Assembly (NCBI GenBank): GCA_028278205.1
Contig: JANQES010000091.1
Location: 40,381-104,380, forward strand
Direction of reading: 5' to 3'
Length of the DNA stretch: 64,000 nucleotides
Source of the DNA: Rhodothermales bacterium
Lineage (GTDB): Bacteria > Bacteroidota > Rhodothermia > Rhodothermales > Bin80
Shown: piece after piece, positions 46,776-54,897 of the stretch
Numbering within the stretch: position 1 is the first letter of the stretch
Layout: every line of letters begins with the position of its first letter
Program-made: the position numbers and the translations under genes
Notes under the pieces: model-generated
Database searches by the model: none
Told to the model about the DNA's origin: nothing
Seen by the model: the letters and a program-made list of their open reading frames with translations, nothing else

Positions 46776-48527
46776 ATGGTTGCTCTACCAAGTTTAAAGA
46801 GAGCCTGTGCCAGCGGCCTGGCGCTGGCGGCGTTGTTGCTGTGGACGTCGCTGGCCGGCGGCGGGCTCGTCCAGGCTCAGAACCGTGTGGGCCGGCCCGG
46901 CCTGCTCGATCCGACCAGCGCCAACCCGCTGCTTCAGCTTCAGCAACGCGCCCTGGAAGCCTCGCTGCAAAACGGACTGCTGGCCCTCGAAGGCGCCGTC
47001 GATCCGGCGGAATACGTCTTAGGGCCGGGCGATCTGTTCAACATCGACATCGGCGGCCTCGTGCCGATGAACCAGGCGTCGCCGGTGTCGGTCTCGGGCA
47101 ATCTGGTGCTGCCCGAAGCCGGTATCATTCGTGCCGCCGGGCGCACGCTCGAAGCGGTGCAGCGAGAGGCCGTGGCGGCGCTGCAAAAACGGTTTCAGAA
47201 CGTCCCGGTAGACATCAGCCTGGTGCAACCCCGGATGTTCTACGTACACATCTCAGGGGCCGTGCCAGAACCAGGCCGTTACCTGATGCTGCCCGTCTCC
47301 CGCGTAGACGATGTCTTGCAACAAGCCTACGCCTCGCGCATCGTAGAACGTCCCGATGCCGACGGCCAGCCGCGCATCTTCACCTCGGCCACGTCGGAGC
47401 GTCCGGCCATCAACACAGACTTCCGCCCCGCCCTGCGCAACATCATCGTCACGCGCCGCGACGGCAGCCGCGAGACCATCGACCTGATCCGCTACTACAC
47501 CACCGGCGAGACGAAAGACAACCCCTACCTGCGCGACGGCGACGTGGTGATGGTGCCCTCGTACCACGTCCGCCGCGACGCCGTCCGCGTCTCCGGCGAG
47601 GTGGCCTATCCCGGCGTCTTCGACGTCCGCCCGGACGACACGGTGCTCGACTTGCTGACGCTGGCCGCCGGGCCGACGGGCCTGGCCACGCTGGGCGCGG
47701 TGCGCCTGACCCGCACCGGCGCCGACGGCCGCACCGAGATCATCACGCTCGACGCGCAACCCATCATCAGGGGCCAGACGGCGGCTCCGGCTGTTCAGGC
47801 AGGCGACCACCTCAACGTCTTGCCCGAAGAAATCGCCCTGGCGAGGATTCAGGGACGGGTGATCTATCCCGGCACGTTCCGCATCGAAAACGGCAAGACG
47901 ACGCTGCGCGAACTCGTCGAGATGGCCGGCGGCCTCAAGCCCGACGCCAACCTGCGCGCGGCCTTCCTCGAACGCCGCAAATCGTTAAATTTCCAGGAAA
48001 ACAACCGTGCCACCGATCTGAGTTTCTTCAGCCGCGCCTACGCTCAGAGTTTCGCTGAACAGACGGAAAACCGGGTGATCGTAGACATCGAAGCGGCCTT
48101 GCAACCCGGCGGCCAAGACATCGTCCTCTACGACGACGACCGCGTGGTCTTCCCCCGCGACGAAGGAACCGTCTTTGTGATGGGCAACGTCCCGCAACCC
48201 GGCTACGTCGAATATGTGGCCGGGCAACCGGCGCGCTACTACATCAACCAGGCCGGCGGGGCGGGGCCGGATAGCCAGAACATCTACGTCTTCGAAGATG
48301 GATCGGGCCAGATCCGCATAGGCGAGAACAGCCAGGTGCAATCGGGCGATACCGTCTTCATCGACCGCAAGCCCGTCGCCGAGTCGCCACAGATGGCGCA
48401 GTTGCTGCTTCAGGAACGGATCTCCCGCCGCCAGTCTCGCGCCATCACAACCCAGATCATCTTCGGCGGCATCACCGCCACGGTCTCCATCCTCGCCACC
48501 TTGAACAGCCTGGGGGCCTTCGACTAA
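46776..48527 (+). CDS. Wza-type polysaccharide export outer membrane protein
   Basis: 583 residues from ATG 46776. The signal peptide is long (to LVQAQ). A Poly_export (PES) domain begins at about residue 70 (YVLGPGDLFNIDIGG, VLPEAGIIRAAGRTLEAVQR) and is followed by several SLBB-type repeats (VSGEVAYPGVFDVRPDDTVL, IQGRVIYPGTFRIENGKTTL, VMGNVPQPGYVEYVAGQPA). A C-terminal hydrophobic stretch (IFGGITATVSILATLNSLG) would be the outer-membrane helix. It forms the channel for capsule or exopolysaccharide. Its TAA stop overlaps the next start (TAATG), so translation is coupled to the Wzz gene. Confidence 0.93.
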   Translation: MVALPSLKRACASGLALAALLLWTSLAGGGLVQAQNRVGRPGLLDPTSANPLLQLQQRALEASLQNGLLALEGAVDPAEYVLGPGDLFNIDIGGLVPMNQASPVSVSGNLVLPEAGIIRAAGRTLEAVQREAVAALQKRFQNVPVDISLVQPRMFYVHISGAVPEPGRYLMLPVSRVDDVLQQAYASRIVERPDADGQPRIFTSATSERPAINTDFRPALRNIIVTRRDGSRETIDLIRYYTTGETKDNPYLRDGDVVMVPSYHVRRDAVRVSGEVAYPGVFDVRPDDTVLDLLTLAAGPTGLATLGAVRLTRTGADGRTEIITLDAQPIIRGQTAAPAVQAGDHLNVLPEEIALARIQGRVIYPGTFRIENGKTTLRELVEMAGGLKPDANLRAAFLERRKSLNFQENNRATDLSFFSRAYAQSFAEQTENRVIVDIEAALQPGGQDIVLYDDDRVVFPRDEGTVFVMGNVPQPGYVEYVAGQPARYYINQAGGAGPDSQNIYVFEDGSGQIRIGENSQVQSGDTVFIDRKPVAESPQMAQLLLQERISRRQSRAITTQIIFGGITATVSILATLNSLGAFD

Positions 48528-49771
48528 TGCAATCAGAATTCGGCACCAACCCGGATCCGTTCTTGCGGATCGATGCGGAGCGCCGCGCGCGGGCCGAGCA
48601 GACTTTCTGGGCGCTGCTGAGCACGCTCTGGCGCCGGCGCCTGCTCATCATCGGCGTGACGGCGGTGGCGGCGGTGGCGTCTATCGTCATCAGCCTGTTG
48701 CTGTCTAACTGGTTCAAGGCCGAGACGCGGCTGTTGCTGCCGGCACGCGGCAGTTCGGGGTTGCTCTCCGGCGCGCTGCTGGGCAACCTGCCCTCGTCGG
48801 CCAGTTCCCTGCTCGGCGGCATCACGGGTGATTACCAGCGCTATCTCTCGATCCTCGACAGCCGCACCGTCAAAGAGAACGTCGTCAACGAATTCGATCT
48901 GGCAACGGTTTACGACGTGGCCGACAGCGAAGCGCCCGTGCATGCCGCCATGGAGGTGCTCAACGGCAACGTCGATTTCGTCGTCGATGAAGAATACAAC
49001 CACCTCTCGATCCAGGTCTACGACCAGAAGCCGGAGCGCGCCGCCGAGATGGCGAATTTTTACGTCGCCGAACTCAACCGAATTAACTCTGAGCTGGCTT
49101 CGCAGAGCGCAGGCGCCTTCCGCCGCTACGTCGAACAACGCTATCAGGAAACCGAGGCTGAACTGGCCGGCGTCCTCGATGCCTTGCGCGACCTGCAAGC
49201 ACACTACGGCATCGTAGATCTGGAATCGCAGGGCGAAGTGTTCATGACCGGCATGACCGAGTGGCGGCTCCAGGCGATGCAGGCGGAGATCGAGTATGAG
49301 CGCCTGCTGCAACTCTACGGCCCCAATAACTCAGCCGTCCAGTCGGCCAGGCGCGGCGTGGAGGCAGCCAACCGCCGGTATCAGGCGGCGTTAGCAGGCC
49401 GGGAGCGCCTGATGCCGGTGCCGCAAGACAGCCTGCCCAACGTGGCGCGGCAGCTCCTCGAATTAAAGCAAGACCAGCTCGTCCTGGCGAAAATCGTCGA
49501 ATTTACGCGGCCTGTGCTGGAAGAAGCCCGGCTCGAAGAGCAGCGCAAGATCGAAGCCGTGCAGGTGGTCGACGTGGCGGTGCCGCCGGTGCAGAAAGCC
49601 CGGCCCTGGCGCGCGCTCATCGTCGTCTCTTCGACGATGTCGGGCTTTTTGCTGGCGGTCCTCTACGTGCTGCTGCTGGCCTGGTGGCGTCGTCATCACG
49701 CCGATTTCGCGCAGCGGTTCAAGACTGCCGGCGCCGGCGCAGCACCGCATCCGCCCGTGGAGACTAATTGA
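48527..49771 (+). CDS. Wzz-type polysaccharide co-polymerase / chain-length determinant
   Basis: 414 residues, start ATG 48527 overlapping the Wza stop. First membrane helix about 40-62 (LIIGVTAVAAVASIVISLLL), a periplasmic coiled-coil middle (AELNRINSELASQ, RYQETEAELAGVLDALRDLQ) and a second helix about 368-390, followed by a short cytoplasmic tail. The Pro-rich segment before the second helix (VVDVAVPPVQKARPWRAL) fits the family. No tyrosine kinase (BY-kinase) domain is fused, unlike many Gram-negative Wzc proteins. It sets polymer length with the polymerase and Wza. Confidence 0.92.
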   Translation: MQSEFGTNPDPFLRIDAERRARAEQTFWALLSTLWRRRLLIIGVTAVAAVASIVISLLLSNWFKAETRLLLPARGSSGLLSGALLGNLPSSASSLLGGITGDYQRYLSILDSRTVKENVVNEFDLATVYDVADSEAPVHAAMEVLNGNVDFVVDEEYNHLSIQVYDQKPERAAEMANFYVAELNRINSELASQSAGAFRRYVEQRYQETEAELAGVLDALRDLQAHYGIVDLESQGEVFMTGMTEWRLQAMQAEIEYERLLQLYGPNNSAVQSARRGVEAANRRYQAALAGRERLMPVPQDSLPNVARQLLELKQDQLVLAKIVEFTRPVLEEARLEEQRKIEAVQVVDVAVPPVQKARPWRALIVVSSTMSGFLLAVLYVLLLAWWRRHHADFAQRFKTAGAGAAPHPPVETN

Positions 49772-49773
49772 GC

Positions 49774-49877
49774 GGATGGTCATGGGTCATGAGTGAGAAC
49801 CCCATGACCCATGACTCGTGACCCATGACCATCCTAAAAAAGCACACCGAACAGGACTTTTTTCGACGTAAGTAAGG
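49774..49877. repeat. Heptamer hairpin (ATGACCC word) with conserved tail
   Basis: Arms at 49774-49793 and 49801-49834 are inverted repeats of ATGACCC/ATGACTC. A tail follows (49835-49877: AAAAAAGC, 11 nt, then GGACTTTTTTCGAC) that recurs at 54840-54880 and, inverted, at 3479-3501. The tail has short complementary ends (AAAAGC/GCTTTT type) and could act as a terminator. Confidence 0.85.
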
Positions 49878-49881
49878 CCTG

Positions 49882-51321
49882 ATGAGCACCCGGACCACTT
49901 CTCTTTTTGCGCTCACCCCGGAGGCGTTCTGGAAATGGGGGCGCGCGTTGCTCGCGGCGAGCCTCGTCTTCGGGCTGGTGCTGGTGGCGCTCATCGCCTG
50001 GAAAGCCTCGTACCTGGCTCCGTTTTTTCCGCTGGCGTTGGCGGCCCTGTCGGGCGCGTTGTTTCTGTTCAAACGGCCCGCGCTGAACCTGTACGTGGCG
50101 CTGGCGGCGTTCGTGCTCATCACTGGATACAGCGAAGGCCTCCAGATTCAAGAAGCACTCTACGGGATGTACTTCCTGGCGGTGCTGGCCTACTGGTTCA
50201 TCAGCCGCATTTTCTTCTACCGTGACCGGCTGATTCACGCGCCCGAAGACGCAGCGCTGCTGTTTTTCTTGCTCTACGCGGGCGCCTCGGCGGTGTGGGG
50301 CATGCTCTTCGGCGCCCAGGTGAGCACCATCATCGGCGAACTGCTGGTGCTGGTGATGCTGGCCTTTTACTTTCCCGTCAAAGAGCAATGCGCCCGGTCG
50401 CAACGCGGCACGCTGATCGTGCTGGGCATCATCTTCTGGTTCGCGCTCTTCGTCAGCCTGCGCAACGTGCTCGAATACCGGGCGGCGCTGAGTTCGGCTA
50501 CGAAGCTGTACCAGATTGCCACGGGCCGCGTAGCGCTCAACGAGGTGCTTTTGATGATGCCAGCGCTGGCGTTTCTGGTGATGCTGCTCTACGCCCGCCG
50601 ATGGCACACCGGCGTGGTGCTGCTGGGCTGCTTCATGATCGTCTTCGCCGGGTTGATCCTTACGCAGAGCCGGGGTTACTGGGCGGCGTTCTTGCTCGGC
50701 GGCATGGCGCTGTTCGTCTTGACAGACCGTCGCCGCAAAGGCCGCATCCTGCTGCTAATGTTCGGCGGGATGGCCGTCGTCTTCTTGCTGGGCCTGTTGT
50801 TGTTTGCCGATTTCATGACCACCATCGTCGGCGGGGTGATCGAACGGTTTTCGTCGCTCGGCACGGCCATCACGTCGGATGTCTCGCTCGTCAACAGGTT
50901 CTACGAGACCGCCGCTGTCTGGGAGCGGATCCAGACCAACCCGATCCTGGGCCATGGAGTGGGCGCACCGTACCAGTATTTCAATATCACGGTCGATGCC
51001 ACCCGCGCGTGGGCGTTCGTCCACAACGGGTATGCGGGGTTGTGGTTTAAATTCGGCCTCGTCGGGTTGGGGTTGATGCTGTATTTCTGGGGCCGGTCGA
51101 TCTGGAACGGTGTGCGGTTGTTTCGGATGCAGACGGCGCCGCGCCTGCTGCGCCTGGCCGGGCTCAGCGCCGCCCTCTGCCTGATCGGCGAAGCGCTGGT
51201 GGCCAACACCTCGAACCCGTTCTTGATCTCCGACGCCACCTTGATGATCGCGCTCTGGGGCAGCCTCGCCAGCGGCGGCCTGGCGTATGCGGAGCGGTTT
51301 TCGCAGGTCGAGGAGGCGTGA
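49882..51321 (+). CDS. O-antigen ligase / Wzy-like polymerase
   Basis: 479 residues, ATG 49882. About 11-12 membrane helices. A large periplasmic loop follows VVGGVIERFSSLGTAITSD in the second half and has the family pattern RFYETAAVWERIQTNPILGHG and AFVHNGYAGLWFKFG, typical of the O-antigen ligase (Wzy_C) family. It joins repeat units of the polymer or transfers them in the periplasm. Ligase and polymerase cannot be told apart from sequence; the neighbouring flippase and Wza/Wzz favour a Wzy-type role. Confidence 0.88.
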   Translation: MSTRTTSLFALTPEAFWKWGRALLAASLVFGLVLVALIAWKASYLAPFFPLALAALSGALFLFKRPALNLYVALAAFVLITGYSEGLQIQEALYGMYFLAVLAYWFISRIFFYRDRLIHAPEDAALLFFLLYAGASAVWGMLFGAQVSTIIGELLVLVMLAFYFPVKEQCARSQRGTLIVLGIIFWFALFVSLRNVLEYRAALSSATKLYQIATGRVALNEVLLMMPALAFLVMLLYARRWHTGVVLLGCFMIVFAGLILTQSRGYWAAFLLGGMALFVLTDRRRKGRILLLMFGGMAVVFLLGLLLFADFMTTIVGGVIERFSSLGTAITSDVSLVNRFYETAAVWERIQTNPILGHGVGAPYQYFNITVDATRAWAFVHNGYAGLWFKFGLVGLGLMLYFWGRSIWNGVRLFRMQTAPRLLRLAGLSAALCLIGEALVANTSNPFLISDATLMIALWGSLASGGLAYAERFSQVEEA

Positions 51322-51349
51322 GATGGTAGAGCGCAGCGCCAGAGAGCAA

Positions 51350-51420
51350 GGTGAGGAGGGTGAGGAGCGAAGGGCGAGGAGCGAGATCCGAAAATCGCCC
51401 TTCGCTCCTCGCCCTTCGAA
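51350..51420. repeat. Heptamer hairpin (GCGAGGA word)
   Basis: Arms at 51350-51386 and 51394-51420 are inverted repeats of GCGAGGA/GCGAAGG around 7 nt. It lies between the ligase/polymerase and the flippase genes. The edge at 51417 shares CGAACGGGACGT with the palindrome at 8131. Confidence 0.8.
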
Positions 51421-51496
51421 CGGGACGTGTCTCGAAACCACCTTGTACAAGGGATAGCACATCAACACATCAAAAAACACCCACCGTCTCAACCGA

Positions 51497-52750
51497 ATGG
51501 CCGCGAGCATTCTTAAGAACATCACCTGGCTCGGCGTCGGCAACGCGGTGGTTAAGCCTGTCTGGTTCATTTTCATCACAGCGGTGTGTGTGCAGATTCT
51601 GGGCGTGGGCGAATACGGGGTCATGAATGCGTCGCTGGCGCTGGCCGGCATCGTCGGCAGCCTGATCAACTTCGGCACCTCCCAGTTCTCGATCCGCGAA
51701 GTAGCGCGCGACCGCAACCGGGCCGCGACGTTTTTCTCGAATTTCTTCACCTTCCGCATGATCACCAGCGCGCTGGGCCTGGGGCTGGTCTTGTTGATCG
51801 GCCTGGGCCTGGGCCATCGCAACGACGACCTGCTGGCGCTCGGCTTCGCCGCGTGTTACGGCTTTGCGCTCAACCTGACGGAATACTGCCGGGCGTTCTA
51901 TCGCGCCTTCGAGTTGCTCCGCTACGAAGCCGTCTCGATCATTCTGGAGAAGATCGTGGTGGTCAGCGTGGGTACGGCGTTGCTCTTGATGCAGCCGCGC
52001 GCGGCCTGGGTGCTCGGCGGCATGGCCCTGGGCATGACGCTGACGCTGATGGGCAACGTGCGCTGGCTCACCTACCGCCTCACCGCCTTCCGCCGCGACC
52101 TGATCGACCGGGCGTTCTTCCGGCGAACGTTGCCGCAGGCGCTGCCGCTGGGCCTGGCGAGCATCTTTGTGATGCTCTATTTCCGCACAGACAGCGTCAT
52201 GCTCGAAGCCATCCAGGGCGAGCTGGCGGCGGGGCAGTACGGTCTGGCCTTCCGCATTCTCGAAGCACTCATCCTGCTGCCGGCCATCATCGTGGCGGCC
52301 TTTCTGCCCCGGCTCTCGAACCTCTTCGGCGCGCAGGAGCAGGACGCCTTCGGGCGGTTGATGAAACGCGGCATCGGCAGTGTGACGGCCCTCAGCACGG
52401 CCCTCACGCTGGCGCTGTTCGTGGCCGCCCCGTTCGTGATCACGCTGATGGACCCCGACCCGGCGGCAGCCCCGGCCATCGACGCGCTCCGGGTCTTGAT
52501 CTGGACGTTTCCCTTTGCGTGTGTAAATTACCTGCTCAGCACCGCCCTCACCGCCACCGACGACCAGAAAGCGCTGGCGTGGATGCTGGGCATCGCGGCG
52601 TTCTTTAACATTGCGCTCAACGGCGTGCTGATTCCGCTCTACTCGCTCTACGGCGCGTGTGTAGCCACACTGCTCACCCAGGCAGGCATCACCGCCGCAA
52701 TGAGCGCGCGGTACAGGAGAGGGAGAAAGGGGGAGAGGGAGAAAGGGTGA
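51497..52750 (+). CDS. Wzx-type oligosaccharide flippase
   Basis: 417 residues, ATG 51497. MOP-superfamily protein with about 12 helices. It starts ILKNITWLGVGNAVVKPVWF and contains ILGVGEYGVMNASLALAGIV, typical of Polysacc_synt proteins. It moves lipid-linked repeat units across the inner membrane. The last residues (RYRRGRKGEREKG) and the TGA stop are encoded by the octamer repeat at 52715-52749, so the natural C-terminus probably ended near ARYRR. Confidence 0.92.
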   Translation: MAASILKNITWLGVGNAVVKPVWFIFITAVCVQILGVGEYGVMNASLALAGIVGSLINFGTSQFSIREVARDRNRAATFFSNFFTFRMITSALGLGLVLLIGLGLGHRNDDLLALGFAACYGFALNLTEYCRAFYRAFELLRYEAVSIILEKIVVVSVGTALLLMQPRAAWVLGGMALGMTLTLMGNVRWLTYRLTAFRRDLIDRAFFRRTLPQALPLGLASIFVMLYFRTDSVMLEAIQGELAAGQYGLAFRILEALILLPAIIVAAFLPRLSNLFGAQEQDAFGRLMKRGIGSVTALSTALTLALFVAAPFVITLMDPDPAAAPAIDALRVLIWTFPFACVNYLLSTALTATDDQKALAWMLGIAAFFNIALNGVLIPLYSLYGACVATLLTQAGITAAMSARYRRGRKGEREKG

Positions 52751-52840
52751 ATCTAATGGTGAATAGTGAATGGCCAATTGTGAATGAGTTGCCTCATTAA
52801 CCATTCGCCATTCACTATTCACTATTCACTATTCGCTATT
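52715..52840. repeat. Two adjoining repeat tracts (octamer, then heptamer inverted repeat)
   Basis: 52715-52749 repeats GGGAGAAA/GGGGGAGA (period 8) and is translated as the flippase tail. 52757-52786 and 52801-52840 are inverted arms of the 7-mer GTGAATA/CACTATT. The second part fills the gap before the methyltransferase gene. Confidence 0.85.
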
Positions 52841-52883
52841 AAAATCCCCCTTTTTCTATCGAATTCAACAAAGAAACCACTCA

Positions 52884-53663
52884 ATGGCCTCTCTGGCGAC
52901 GAATCTTAAAAAGGCGATACGCGATCCCTGGAAAGCCGTCCTCGTTATGCGCGAGCGGGTGCTCAACGGGTATGTGAAGCTCTACAACGGGCTGCGCGGC
53001 AAGCCGGCCTCGCCGGCGCGGCCTTCGGGCATCGCGGCCTTCGAGGAGGTGCGCCGGTACGCCTTGCGACGCTCCGACATCAACGAACACCTGCCCCGGC
53101 TCTTCGTCGAAACGCTCCGCGTGCGGCCCCGGTTGATCGTCGAACTCGGCGTGCGGCGCGGCGCGAGCACCTTCGTCTTCGAACGCGTGGCTCAACTCTG
53201 CGAGGCGACCCTGGTAAGCGTGGACATCGAAGACTGCGCGGAGGCGTCGGATTACCCGCACTGGCATTTCATCCAGAGCGACGATGTGGCTCTGGCGCCG
53301 CGTTTCCCGGCGTGGTGCGCCGAGCGCAACCTCCCCACACAGATCGACGTGCTCTTCATCGACACGAGCCATATCTACGAACACACCGTGCAAGAGATCG
53401 ACGCCTGGTTTCCGCTGTTGGCCCCGCAGGCGCTCGTCTTCTTCCACGACACCAACCAGCGCCTCGTCTATGCCCGCGACGACAAAAGCATCGGGCAGGG
53501 CTGGAACAACGACCGGGGCGTCCTGCGCGCCCTGGAGGAGTATTTCGATCAATCGTTTAATGAACAGATCGACTTTGCGCACGTCGAACCCGGCTGGATC
53601 ATCCGCCACCACGCCCGCTGCAGCGGCCTGACGATCCTGGAGAAAGTGAATTTTGGATTTTAG
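52884..53663 (+). CDS. Class I SAM-dependent methyltransferase (CmcI/Methyltransf_24-like)
   Basis: 259 residues, ATG 52884. After a basic N-terminus the Rossmann core shows LIVELGVRRGASTFVFERVA (SAM loop), LVSVDIEDCAEA (acidic residue binding the ribose), and IDVLFIDTSHIYEHTVQEID and LVFFHDTNQ, in the order of cephalosporin hydroxylase-like methyltransferases. It likely methylates a sugar of the exported polymer in the cytoplasm. The last four residues (NFGF) and the TAG stop are supplied by the family A repeat. Confidence 0.85.
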   Translation: MASLATNLKKAIRDPWKAVLVMRERVLNGYVKLYNGLRGKPASPARPSGIAAFEEVRRYALRRSDINEHLPRLFVETLRVRPRLIVELGVRRGASTFVFERVAQLCEATLVSVDIEDCAEASDYPHWHFIQSDDVALAPRFPAWCAERNLPTQIDVLFIDTSHIYEHTVQEIDAWFPLLAPQALVFFHDTNQRLVYARDDKSIGQGWNNDRGVLRALEEYFDQSFNEQIDFAHVEPGWIIRHHARCSGLTILEKVNFGF

Positions 53664-53804
53664 ATTTTGGATTGGGTGCGGTCTGCTTCGTTTTCAATAA
53701 TCGAAAAAGTTGAGACGGTCCTAACCGTAGCAGCTTTTTCGATAAGTAAATTGGCTTGAAGTAAACAATCCAAAATCCAAAATCCAAAATCTAAAATCCA
53801 AAAT
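53648..53804. repeat. Heptamer-armed inverted repeat, family A copy 2
   Basis: Arms 53650-53674 and 53767-53804 use the 7-mer TTTTGGA/TCCAAAA. The loop carries a core hairpin at 53700-53743 (TCGAAAAAG, inner ACGGT/ACCGT, CTTTTTCGA). It contains the stop codon of the methyltransferase and ends 5 bp before the ATG of the GT2 gene, so it is the entire intergenic region. Confidence 0.88.
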
Positions 53805-53809
53805 CACCC

Positions 53810-54742
53810 ATGGACTGCTCCACCATCATCGTCAGCTACAACACGTTCGACCTGACGCGGGCGGCCGTCGAGGCGGCGCTGGCGGCGGCGGGCGATCTGG
53901 CCCATGAGGTGATCGTGGTGGACAATGATTCGCCGGACGATAGCGCGGCGCGGTTGCGGGCGGCGTTTCCGGAGGCCGAAAATCCGCGCGTCCACATCAT
54001 CGCCAACACCGAGAACGCCGGGTTCAGCAAAGCCAACAACCAGGGCGCGGCCCGCGCGCAGGGCACCGTGCTGTTTTTCCTTAACCCCGACACGCTCGCC
54101 CACAACCACGCCATCCGCACGCTCTACGATTTTCTGACGACCCACCCCGACGCCGGCGCCATCGGCCCGCACGTGCTCAACGCCGACGGCACCGACCAGC
54201 CGAGCACGTCGTCGTTTCCGACGACCCGGCGTATTCTGCGGCACCACCTGCCTCTGGGCTCGCTGCTGCGCGGCAAAGACCGCCGCGACGATGCGATTCC
54301 TTCGACGACGCAGCCCGTCGACATCGTCAACGGCTGTGCGCTGGCGCTGCGGCGCGAGGCCTTCGACGCGGTGGGCGGCTGGGACGCGTCGTACTTCATG
54401 TATACCGAAGAGGCCGAGTTGTGCTACGCGTTGCAGCAGGCGGGCTACACGAATTACTTCGTCCGCGCGGCGCAGATCACGCATTACGGCGGCGCCAGCA
54501 CGCAAGACACGTACGCCGCGCAGCAACTCGTGCAGCAACGCAGCGCGCTGCAATTCTTGCGTCGCCACCACAGCCGCTGGTTCGTTGCCTGGTACCGGGC
54601 TACGGGCGCGCTCGGCTTCGGGCTGCGGGCGGTGCTCTTTCCGCTCCTGGCTCGCCTCCGCCCTGAGCGCGCCGCCGCCTATCGAAAGCGCGGCCAGGCC
54701 GCCGCTGCACTCTTCGGCTGGTTCTTTTTTGGTGATTCCTGA
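53810..54742 (+). CDS. GT2-family glycosyltransferase (rhamnosyltransferase-like)
   Basis: 310 residues, ATG 53810. GT-A fold start STIIVSYNTFDLTRAAVEAA, nucleotide-binding VIVVDNDSPDDSA, NTENAGFSKANNQGAARA, the metal motif NPDT in VLFFLNPDTLA, and the acceptor part VNGCALALRREAFDAVGGWD with FMYTEEAELCY. This is the WbbL/rhamnosyltransferase type. A C-terminal amphipathic/hydrophobic segment (LGFGLRAVLFPLLARL) suggests membrane attachment. It is the only glycosyltransferase in the cluster, so other sugars must be added by enzymes coded elsewhere. Confidence 0.9.
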   Translation: MDCSTIIVSYNTFDLTRAAVEAALAAAGDLAHEVIVVDNDSPDDSAARLRAAFPEAENPRVHIIANTENAGFSKANNQGAARAQGTVLFFLNPDTLAHNHAIRTLYDFLTTHPDAGAIGPHVLNADGTDQPSTSSFPTTRRILRHHLPLGSLLRGKDRRDDAIPSTTQPVDIVNGCALALRREAFDAVGGWDASYFMYTEEAELCYALQQAGYTNYFVRAAQITHYGGASTQDTYAAQQLVQQRSALQFLRRHHSRWFVAWYRATGALGFGLRAVLFPLLARLRPERAAAYRKRGQAAAALFGWFFFGDS

Positions 54743-54785
54743 AAAGTGGATTACTGAGCCGAAGTGATTCTTGCACATTTTTAAC

Positions 54786-54880
54786 GGCTGGTCATGGGTC
54801 ATGAGAAAGAAACCAGTGACCCATGACTCATGACCGTTCATAAAAAGCAAAACGAGCAGGGCTTTTCTCGACTTAATTAA
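54786..54880. repeat. Heptamer hairpin (ATGACCC word) with conserved tail, copy 2, at a convergent junction
   Basis: Arms 54786-54805 and 54812-54839, tail 54840-54880 (AAAAAGC, 11 nt, GGGCTTTTCTCGAC). It lies between the convergent GT2 and GH140-like genes and matches 49774-49877 along arms and tail. Confidence 0.85.
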
Positions 54881-54897
54881 AGACCCCAAACGACCTC

